Source: Reticulitermes speratus (Eukaryota > Arthropoda > Insecta > Blattodea > Rhinotermitidae). Taken from it: a stretch of DNA of 64,000 nucleotides. Within the stretch, counting starts at the first letter, position 1; the number at the start of each line of letters is the position of its first letter. The stretch spans positions 27,268,677 through 27,332,676 of the forward strand of contig JAJKFL010000007.1 in assembly GCA_021186555.1 (NCBI GenBank), written 5' to 3'. The translations under genes were made by a program, and so were the position numbers. Shown one piece after another: positions 47,401-59,400 of this stretch. The notes below the pieces were generated by a model that did no database searches, was not told where the DNA came from, and was given only the letters and a program-made list of their open reading frames with translations.

Positions 47401-50400
47401 ATAGCATTGGAACATGCAGTCATATAATGTTTGTATGGTCATTACTTGATTCATGTAATTATTTGCACACTCCACAAAGATATTGCAATTTACAATTATC
47501 ATGAGAAGATCCTACCTTGTGGAAGTGTCAGTGGCTGAGGATGATTGTTTCCATTGCAGGTGTAGAAGTGAAATTTAAAAATATGATGTATCCAGATCTC
47601 ATTCAGCCAAATATGATTTTGGAATTAACGTCTGTTGCTTCAAACAGTTCTGGGCTTAGAGTGGGAGCTGCAGTTACTTTGAATGACATGGAGCAAGCCT
47701 TGAAGAATGAAATAGAGTCACAACCAGGTAAAATAACTTCATTTTTAACACGCAACTAATATTAAGGCATTTTGCTATCCTGTTATTGCAGATTCAGCTC
47801 TGGGGTTGATAAATCAGACTGACAATGGAGGCATGTTGCAGTGTGAAGTCCAGTGGCCTCTGATAAACTTATTAGCTGATTGACTGTCTTACATTTTTAA
47901 TCTGTACTTCTGGTCTGTTATTACAGACGCCCTTGACTGATCACCTTTCATCAGACATTGTGTTTGATTGTACAGTTTTTGGGCACTAAATGTTCTATAA
48001 ACAAATGCTTGTTATTTAATGTGTGTTTATAAATGCATGATAATTGAAGCTTGAACATAAAATACAGTAATTACACATTTACATAATAATGACTTTTTCT
48101 CATCCGCATGTAATTGATTTATGTTTTCATAAAGTAGTAAAGAGTGTACTCCAATGGGGGACACATATTTTCCAATCATTTGGAAATATTGTGTACCATA
48201 TTGGCTTCAGTGTTCGTTTATTACAAATACACATCTGCTATCACAGATATGAATCTGTTATTGCTAAATCACTAACACTTTGCATGTAATCAGGAATTAT
48301 TTCCTTGTATTTTTGTTTATACTGAAAATCTTTTCAAACAAAAGTTGCATAACATAATGAAACCTGTATTTTGTGTTACATAACGGTTATTTTGTGTGTA
48401 CCTAACAGTTTTGGAGAAATTGAAGTTAGATTTCAGGTTTATGTCAAATATATATGTTACAGTGGGCTGCTACAAACCAAAATTAAATTTTCTATAAAAC
48501 TTGTGTTTTCTTATCTTTTGTTTCTAGAAATAAAACCTGTGGCTTGACAGACAGTCAAAAATGTCTCCATTATGCTATGCATTCATTTTATGCACTTTTG
48601 TATGAAGTACATGTAACTTCTTCTCTTGGCACTACAACTCTTTGTGAGTTTTGGCCTGCTCACCAATTCTCTTCCATGCTTCTCTACCCATAGCAATCTT
48701 ACTCCAATTCTGAATCTTCATTTTTCCCAGGTCCACTCTGACATCATCCTCCCATCTTAACCTCGGTCTACTAATCCTCCTTACTGCAATTGGTCTCCAT
48801 TCTATTATCGTTTCACTGTCCTTTCTTTATCCATTCTTACAATACGCCCAATCCATCATATTCTCTGTGCTTTTATATATCTAACTATATCTGCCTGTTT
48901 GATTAGCAAATCTATTTCCTTGTTAGTTCTTATTCTCCCACTCTCATCTTGATTTTTTATTGGGCTGTGTATCTTCCTCATTACTTTTCTTTCAATTACT
49001 CATAACTGTTGTTCAAGTATGTCTTTTAGCACCCAGGTTTCGCATCCTTATGTGACTACTGGTCTTATCAGACTTTTATAGATGCACATTTTAGAACTTC
49101 TTGTTAGTAACTTACTAAACATCTTTTTATTTGCATAAAATACTTTATTCCCTGCTACTATTCTTTCTTTTATTTTTCTATTCTAGGAAGTACATGTAAC
49201 AGGAGAATTAATTTTAATATGGCTGTCTGTATTTTCCAAATAAAACAATATGTAGTTCAAAAAACTTGCAGAACTTATTAGAGAATTTATTACATAAGTT
49301 GTGAATTTATTGAACCACTAGCAAGAAACACCTTAAATATGAGGTTAGAATGCAGTAGGTCTACACCAGCACAAACAAACTTGTTAAAAAAAGTGACTGT
49401 GCTAAAAGTTTATTTTATGTTACATATTTTAGAAGTAAAATGAGGTTCACTATTATTTTAAAAGAAATCACTTTGCTGAATTTTAATTTTTAAACATTAT
49501 TGTTTAATACATAGTTCAACATTTTACATTTTAGAATACAAGACTAGAATTTTTGTCGCCCTTGTCAACATGCTGCATTGGTTTGCTGGCAAACAAATAA
49601 GGAATGTTGGGGTAAGTTGCTTGTACCACCTTTCTTATCCCTTCCAATTCGTCATTCACAATCATTCTACCATTTAATGTTCGATAACCTTTTCATTTGA
49701 AAAGGTAAAATTAAATAACCAAAGAACCATTCATGCAATGAAACATTCAAACAAGCATCCTTCTACATTTTGTTCTTCTACGTTATGACACTACAGTATA
49801 TAGTTTGGTATATTGTTACCAAAGTTTCAGAGGAGCATCTTGCTTCCACCTTCAGAGTTGCTACAGTTTGTGGTCTGGTAGGTAGTTAACCACCTTTTCA
49901 TAGGAACGTGCTAGGCTAGGACTGAGCAGTACGCTCTGCCAACATGCTAACCACCTTTTCATAGGAACCTGCTAGGCTAGGACTGAGCAGTATGCTCTGC
50001 CAACATGTTAACCACCTTTTCATAGGAACCTGCTAGGCTAGGACTGAGCAGTACACTCTGCCAACATGTTAACCACCTTTTCATAGGAACCTGCTAGGCT
50101 AGGACTGAGCAGTACGCTCTGCCAACATGTTAACCACCTTTTCATAGGAACCTGCTAGCTAGGACTGAGCAATATGGTCTGCCAACACATTAACCACCTT
50201 TTCATAGGAACCTGCTAGGCTAGGACTGGGCAGTATGTTCCTCCACAATGTTAACCACCTATTTATAGCAACCTGCTAGGCTGGGACTGAGCAGTACATT
50301 CTGCCAAAATGTTAACCACCTAGCATAAGGATTCCTCCAAGTCAAAAGAGTTTTTTTCAGCTCATAGAAAAAGTAAACTGCTTACGTTTATATTTTTCTG

Positions 50401-53400
50401 CTTTGTGTTACAGGCTGTAGGAGGAAATATTATGACATCAAGCCCAATTTCTGACCTTAACCCAATCTTCAGTGCTGCAAGATGCCAGCTGGAGTTGCGT
50501 AGCAAAGGTCGAAGTTATGACATGTCCACAGGGTTATGCATAGTATTTTATAGACTTGTGTTTTGAAAGATCAAAATGATGCAGTCAAAACACTGAAATT
50601 ATTTCAGAACATATAAAAAAAAGTGTTTGCCTCTAACAACAGAAGTTCTCTGAGCATGACTGGGGGTTAACAGAGGTTAGAAAACCATAGTCACTTGTGT
50701 CTTAGTCGATTTTGTTAGTGCATAAATATTGCAACTTATTCTATAGGATGATTGTTATGTAGGATATATTTTCCTTAGAATTTCCTTAGAATATTTTTGG
50801 GATACAGATTTTGGACATACACTCTTCATTTTTCAGAGAATGGCATAAGATTTGTAACAATGGATCACACATTTTTCATTGGCTACAGGAGAACGGTTGT
50901 GAAACCTGATGAAGTTTTGGTTTCTATTACCATTCCTTACACAAAGGAGGTATGTTGAAAGGCACATTTTTTAAAACAAGTCAGTATTGGTGAGATTTTA
51001 TTCCTGCACACTGGGAGTTTATAATTCTTTAAATCACTCGACAGTTTATATTTACAAAGAAAGAAAATAATAACTGAGCTTATTTGTACTGTTTGTCATT
51101 CTTTGAATGGTGCATCCCAAAACCCTTCAACCCTACCTAAATAGTCAAAAGAAGGGTAAGACCACTTTGGAAAGGCCAAACAGTCATAGATTCAAGTCAT
51201 CTGGGACGTTTGCCATGTTGACTGGTAACCATGTAAAAGTTGATATGACATAACATCCTAGAAGAATTGAATCTTCATGAACACTGCTGTGAAAACCTTA
51301 ATGGGGCAATTCTTGGGCCTTTTTTTCTTTACCCATCAGTCAGCTTTTTAATAAGAATGCAAGGAGTTAACTGTAAAGTACCAGTCATTCTGGTCAGTAT
51401 ACAGTAGGTGAATTAAACTGCTGTAGCTCTGAATTACTGGTTCAAGCTTTTGATTTCATAATAAAAATTGTATTAATGTTGTGATTGGTAGTGAGACTTT
51501 TATTGTGTGGACATACAAGGAAACCCCACTAATTCCAACAAACAAAGCTTTGAGAAACATGAATATAAAAGTTTGATCAAGGATTTAATAATGATAATTA
51601 ATTTATTATACTTAGAAATATTTTATTTTGAAACAAATAACATATATAAATGTAAGTACAAATATGTACACAGTACTCGTATCTCCATTGTTAATCTAAT
51701 TTTTCAACCAAAGTGGACTTAGTTGGTTTTCCTTGTCTGCACATGATTTGCATTTGTAATTTTACAGAACATATAATGGAGGAATTAAAATTTGTTGGAA
51801 TAAATTTGTTCTTTCATGATGTTCATATGATTAGAAAACAGACTAGGAGAATTTTGTAAAAAAAAAAGCTGCTACTATGTGTGCACTTACAGGACCAGTA
51901 CTTCTATGCCTACAAACAAGCAAAAAGAAGAGACGACGATATTGCTATTGTGAATTTGGCTGCCAGTGTGGAGTTCGAGCCAGGGACTAACACTATTAAG
52001 GACATCAGTCTAGCATTTGGGGGAATGGCGCCTATAACTCTAGTAGCTGTTAAATCCCAAAACAAACTTATTGGAAAGTAAGTTTATATTTAACGAATTT
52101 CCTGATGAATGCATAAGAAGTATTGTGTTGAACCCTTCAGTGTGGAGGGCTGTGCTGTACAGTCCACAACAAATGTTTAATTTGTTGTGGACTGTGTGTT
52201 CTGCAAGGTCATTTCACTGTGTACCTTATGTTTTTATGCATCATTTTTTGCAGCTATAAAGAACAGAATTATACCAGAGGGTAGGTGGAAGTACTGGCTG
52301 TCATGAATTCACAGTCTGCATCTGTTAAATAAACATAAATGCATAATATTCATTTCACATATTCAAAAATAAATTGAGCTCAGTTGTGTCCTAAAAACAT
52401 GTTTTTCTCGTATACTTAATATTATACGTTCCAAGCAGTTGCTTTACATATGTAAGTTTTTTACCACCAACCAGTGCACAGTAAATTTATTTTTATGCTC
52501 CTACATGTTGTGCAGTGGTAGGTGGTAAAAAACTTACATATGTTTTTCTCAGTTTTCAAGAAAGCACCACTTATTCTTTCAACTGTGTCGTCCAGTCTTG
52601 CAGGCTGGTAGGCTTTGTTATTAACAGTGTTGAACATTCTGGTTCCATTACTATGAGTGTATAAAGTTACAGTTAATTAGATATTGTACATATTGCACTA
52701 TGCACCTCACTTATTTTATATGAACATTACAGACTTGTGTTATAACACTATGTATATTTTTATATAGATACCAAACTTTCAGAGGAGTTTACCTCCTCCG
52801 TCTTCAGGGTAGTGTTGGACCTAATAATGGAAGCAACATGCTCCGCAAAAACGTTTGTACCTATATACAGGTAGTTCTCGTTTTACGCGATTTCATTTTG
52901 CACGATTTTGCTTTAACGCGACTTGAAAATTTACACCACTTTTCGAATTTACGCGATAATTTTCGGTTTAACGCGATTTGGTGTAGACGATCCGTGATTG
53001 TGCTTATCTTCTGTAGGAGGCTAGGAGGAAGTAACGTCACTGTCACACCATCAGTCACGTGTATGGATTGATTACGTTGGTGATATAACCACGCGGTTCA
53101 TTTAGTTTCCTCTTCAACAGCATTGGCTTTTCTTACCAATATGAGTGACAGACGTAAATCTGTGTCACCTAGTGCAGTCCAAGTGAAAAATTGGCGAAAG
53201 ACAATCGGTAATGAAGAGAAATTAGACATAATAAGCCAACTTGAAAAAGGTGAACGAATTGTTGATATATGCTGTAATGTTAGACTCGCTTGTAGCAGCG
53301 TACACACAATTCGTGACAATGCTGACAGAATTAAAGAAAGTGCAAGTCAGGAACTAAAGTGTTTCTTTGTGTAGCAAGACTACCACAGTACTATCTGAAT

Positions 53401-56400
53401 GAACCATACCAAAAAACTGTGGATGTGAGTCTCTTACATATTTATTGCATTAGAAATGAATAAATATATTTTGTAGAAATTTATTTACACTGTATATAAA
53501 TGTGTATGTACTGTATATATACAGTATATATACAGTACATATATACTCTACAGGTCCACTAGTGGTATAGTCATACACTATATAGGATGAGGTTGTCAGT
53601 ACCCTAACCCCCAGGAAATACAATGTTTTAAGTGGAAATTTTGTGTTCGATTTGCGCCACGTTTTTCAGGAATGTAACCATGGTGTAAAACGAGAACTAC
53701 CTGTACCAGTATGCACGGCGGCATCTCTCAGAAGTATGGATTGTTATCAGCGTCACTGCAGAAACCTCATATCTAAGGTATTTTATATGATCTAGTTTTA
53801 AAGTTTTTAAATTGTGTTTTATAGGCAGTGGAATGAAAAGATGCTTGAGGAAGCATATGGTGCTTTAATGGAAGATTTGCCACTACACCCAAGTGCACCA
53901 GGTGGTATGATTCAGTATCGCAGATCTCTCTCACTCAGGTACAGTATTTGTACAGCAATTTGTATTAACATACACAATTTGTGAAACCGAGATTTCCGCA
54001 TTAGTAGACAGCTGGGCAACAAACACACCTGTGAAAATGTTGTGTTCACAAAAAATTGCTTCTTCTTATATTTTCATGAAAACATAACATGCTTAAGTGT
54101 TGGTCTGTTAATGATCTGTCAAGTTTTTTCTGTCTCCTGTAAAATTGTGTATCGGTGGGTTACAGCAAATTGCTGTTTCATGAGCGATATTCTGACCATT
54201 GGGAAAGGGTTAAATTTCTGTAGGTTTGAATTTGAGGTATTTTATGCCATTTTTGTTAGCTTTGGATTAAATGGGTTTGAACTATGCAGTTTATTTTGGA
54301 TGTTTTCATACCTTCAGGTGAAGTGCTGTGATGGGGGATTATTACATATTGTAAACAAGGAGGATATAGTGGGACAGACATGAAATTTGTATAGTGGATG
54401 AAAGAAATGCACATAGAATTTTGATGAAGAAGCCCTTTAGAAACTGGTTGCCTGGAAGAGTGTTAAGGTCATGGGAGGGTAATGTTAGGATAGATCCTGA
54501 GGAAACAGGCTGTGAGGGTGTGAAGTTGAGAAATGCGGCTGGGGGTCATTCGAAGAGCAAGCATTGGTGTAACCAGTTTTGAGCATTTAAGTTACACAGT
54601 CAGAGGCGTTGTTAGTTAACTATTTATGACTGATAAGGATGATGGGACGTGGTAATTTATCATAACTAATATGCACTGTATGTTCACTGATTGTTGCAGT
54701 CTGTTTTTCAAGGGATACCTTGCTATTGTGAACCAGCTAGAACAGAAGAATATTTCTGGAGTACAGAAACTGCCAAAACAGTATCGGAGTGGGATCACTG
54801 GCTTCCACAGCAAGATACCCCGGAGCTCTCAGTATTTCCAAGTGGTAAATCAGATTGCATTTGGATTTTTATGTATGACGACTCCAGGTTACCGATTGCA
54901 GCAAAACTTGAACTTGACATTAAAAGTTTATTTGAACTTGAAACTTTTTCATGTATTTATGCCTGTCACGGATCAGATATGCATTTGATACCCCAGGAAC
55001 AGCATATCATGCTCACTGAACATGATAGTTGGCAGACTCCAGACCTCTGTGCGGGAGGTATCTGGTTTAAATCTCATACAGATTGCAAACTGTCCTGACA
55101 CTGGAGATGGTTTTCTTTGGAGATTTGTCACCATATTATTTGGTAGATTGGTACTTATGTCTGTCACAATGTTATCCTGGCATTTGTCTGGAGAGAATGA
55201 GGAAATCCATGAATTCAGTCTCACATATCCCGACTTCGGTTGTTAAGGCAATGCACAACATTTTCATTTGAAAGGCCCACATAACCAAAATTTTTTTGCA
55301 GGCCACACACTATAGGCTTCATGAAACGTGACTGAGCTTTTTTGTTATTATTATTATTATTTTATTATTATTATTATTATTAGGAAAACTGCCACTATGT
55401 TTTTAAAAATTCTGAAGGGAAGTTTTCAAATACTTACACTGTAAAACATTTTACATACAAAAATCAAAATTGATTTTTAATATTATGGTTATTATTCCTT
55501 CCGTGCATTACTTGGCAAACTATTTTATTATAACCAACTAAATGCACAATGTCAATATGTAGTTTTCTAATTGAAACATTACATGTCCAACATGTATCAT
55601 GCCCACCATTGTTCCCTCTGCAAGCTGTTTCCAAGATACTGAATAATAGATTTCCTTGTCACTATATGGTTACATCTACTTTATATAGGATCATCTACAT
55701 TCCACATTTTATACTTCTGTATACTTACTACACTGTACTAAAATAATTTTAGAAATGTTGAATTATTTGTACCAACAAATGCACTAAGACAGTTTTTTCA
55801 CTGTTTACTTTATTATTACGATGCATCGTAATAATAAAGAAAACAGTGAAAAAACTGTCTTAGTGCATTCGTTGGTACAAATAATTCAATTATAAAAAGA
55901 TGCACGGTGAATATAAAGTGAAATTTAGAAATGTTATTGTACTTCATGTTTTATACGTATTGATTGATATGTGGTCTCCCAGATGATGATCTATGAAAGA
56001 TCGAAACATGTTGGGGATGTAATGTTTTAATTATAAAATTACACACTGACATTGTACATTTAGTCGGTTATAATAAGACAGGTATCAAAATTAATGTAAC
56101 TTCAAAAAACAGTTGAATGTTTATAAGCATTTAAAACATGACATCTTCTTAATGTGATTGTTGAGCCAGCTGCACTGAGGACATCGCAGGTTTCAAGTCA
56201 TGTGTGATGGCTGTTGTCAGTGGAATGATATGAGATTTTTATGTCAGTCCTATTATGTCGATTTACTGCATTCAGCTTGAACACTGGAAACATTTTGTCA
56301 CAAATGTAAGCACTACGGAACAAGCTTGCATTGACAGCAGCCTGCTGCCACTGATTTGAATATTTGTCTTGACTGCTTTAGCTATAAATGTGTCTGAGAT

Positions 56401-59400
56401 ACCAACTGGTATTCATCTTCTGTTGTTGAACTATTTTTCTGGCACTTTGGAGAGTAACAATTGCTGTTGTTCTAAAGCTGAGAATAATATAATGTTCATT
56501 TTGTTGAGGAGACCAATACAGTGTTGTTCAATTACAGGCTGGCATTTCCTTTGCAGTTTGGTACTTAGATAAAGTGCCCATAAATATCTCTCATCAAGGC
56601 CAGACCAGAAACCCAACTTGCATGTTTTAACAAACAAAGCTTAGATCTTTCCTAATAGTCATAGAAAATAATGCAGAACTTTACCTTTGTTAAACCAGTA
56701 AACCTGAGAACAGTACACAGTGTCACTGTACTCACTTTGCATCTTGTCGAGCAATACTGTGAACTGTTTGTGATTTATCCCACATTACTTAATGAAGATA
56801 ACTGTCCTGACATCAGTCATAAATTGTTTTAATTCCAGAGCCTTGTGAATTTGACATTGTTGATGAGTAATGCAATCATATTTTATGATTTATTCTTGAG
56901 ACCTAACCCGTGCATGAGCTAGTAAAGAACAGACACCATACCATGTCTACAGCCAGTCATAGAAGGCGCCATCAGTAACTGTGCCCACAAGCTTAGATAC
57001 TTCCAAATTATGCTTCCAAAGACTGTGTAATAACTTGGATGTTGTGCATCGCATTGTGTTTGGCGTCCATTTGTTTAAAGTAATTAATATTACTGTCTAC
57101 ACATGTAATTATAGTTAGGTAAGTTTGCATTCACATTAAAGAGCTACACGTCACAACCGACATGCGGTCATCCTCAGGCTGTACACTTTTTACAAGATCA
57201 TAGTTTCATTCTCCGCCAACATATGTTCTTGTAAAAAGTGTACAGCCTGAAGATGACCGCATGTCAGTTGAAATATAGCTGTTTAATGTGAATACGTACT
57301 TACCTAACTATAATTAGTTGCATAGATGGTAATATTAATTACTTTAAACAATTGCGTAGTAATGCCTGAATGAAAACCAATTCCTTTGTCTTGCTTTAAA
57401 TTGAATGGAAATGTACAAGTTCTTAAAACATTTCAAAATTGGATGTCATTCTACATACAGATGAACAAATTTGTGCAGTTAAGGTGACATCCGTACACTC
57501 GTCAAGAGCCAGTAAATAGCAAACACACGTTTTGAATATCGTGGAAAATGTAGTTTCTAATAATTGTCACACTAACAATTACCTTATAATAAAGCTGTGT
57601 TGAAAGGGAATTGTTAGCGAGACAATTATTGGGTAATAGCACAGTGTAATGTTGCAGATGAAAATATAGTTTCAGCTTCTGAAACGTCAACTACCAACCT
57701 TAGTACTGCAATTCAATTCAGGCTGACAGATTCAAACATTTGTATGCAATTTTTGCAACAAAGTTTTTGTGACACAACAAGTAAACAGTGCTTTTTGGTT
57801 GGTTTTCTTTAGCAGAGGGCATTGACACTTGTTAGTTATGTGGGATATATCACAGTGTACTTCAGTGGCTTGTTGTGGAGAACTCAAACATTTTTCTAAA
57901 AGTGTTTAAGCTGGATGGGCCTTCGAGCTGCTCTGGATGTTTTGGAGAAGGGGAAAATCTCTTGTCCCGCTGGGAATTGAGCCATGATTCTTTGGATGTC
58001 TGGCCCATATCCTACCTTGCCTTTATTGCAATGTTCCAGGTACCAGCAGACCAGGAAGAAGCAGATCTTGTGGGCAGGCCAATTGTACATAAATCAGCTT
58101 ACAAACAAGCTACAGGTAAATGTTATATTGCTTTCACCTTGCATTTTCACTTAGTATTCATTAGCATCGATATTAATAAAAACTATAAAGTAGTTTATGT
58201 TTGTGCATTTGTTGGTTACTAAATACTAAGCTACAGGTAACTTTCTAATGTACCATAAAAGAATAAATTCCAGCTGTACTTTATTTTTAAGTGCCATTCA
58301 TGTTGTGTTTTTTTTTATGTGTCTGTGTGTCCAACCATCCGTCCATCCCTTTGCATGTTTCAGCCTATGAATTTTTGAAAATATTTTTATGGGATTTGAT
58401 GTGCATTTTATGTAAAACTGTGAAAAATTATTTTAGTTCTTCTGCAGCAGCTTAAGTAAAAACGATTTTTTTCAGTTTTACACAATTTAAAATTCTGTGC
58501 TTACCTGTCACAGATTAAGGCTCATGTAGGTACCTTCCAAACCTGTGACTCACATCAATTGTGACTAATGGGTTAATCAAAATTTCGCAGATTTAAACCA
58601 AGACTTCGTGGCTGGATTTTGTGAAACGTTTCTCCTGTTCTTTGCAGAATGTAAGACATTAAACTGTGGAAATGAGCAATATTTGATATACGTTTTCAGA
58701 TTTTCATGCAGGGTTTTACATAAATGATGGTCTTTGGGTTTTAGACTGAATAGTGTAAATGGTTTGTTGCATTTTGGAGGAACTTACTGCCTCCATCTTC
58801 AGGGTGATTGAATTTGGTTTAGATGGATACTGAAGTGACTGAGAGAATTAAATATGTCGATTTTGTAGGAAGGTTTCTGGAATTTTGACCATTCAGAGCT
58901 ACAGATGGGGGAAGAGGAGATGGGTCTTATACCAAGCCAGTAAGACCTATCCCGTGATAGAATATGAAAGTATAATATTTCACTTTTCTGATTCAGGGGA
59001 AGCTGTATATTGTGATGACATGCCACGCTTTGAGAATGAGCTCTATCTGACTCTAGTGTTGAGTACTCAAGCCCATGCTGAAATTGTGTCTATCGATGCA
59101 AGCCAGGCCCTTGCTATGGAGGGAGTCCATGCATTTTTCTCTGCCAAAGATCTGCCAGAGCCGCAGTTTCGAAACTGCCATGGGATCCTGCATGATGATC
59201 AAGTCTTTGCAGCAGGGAAAGTAAGTTAAAGATTGAATTATTCCTAGCTTTATTTGATTATCTTCTGTGTGTAGCAACATGGTAAAGTAAAGTGAAGTTT
59301 TCTCTGTGCATGCCATGAATGTATATGAAGGAGTGGAGTTAAACCTCCACTCATTCTTAACCACAGCATTAGATGAGGTGAGTTGTCATGCCTCAGTTCC

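Larger units (their letters stand above)
52078..53824. other. Xdh intron 11
   Basis: Holds a hairpin (52446-52543), a hammerhead-like module (52769-52803, minus) and the Tigger-like element. Confidence 0.65.
54845..58039. other. Xdh intron 13
   Basis: 3.2 kb holding the loop-less palindrome (55758-55889), a hammerhead-like module (55974-56018), a long inverted repeat (57070-57352) and an (ATT)n tract near 55345-55382. No gene. Confidence 0.6.

Noticed and set aside
53123-53374. Independent host gene encoding an HTH protein
   Set aside because: The frame lies inside TIRs with TA duplications and matches the Tigger transposase N-terminus; better treated as part of the element.
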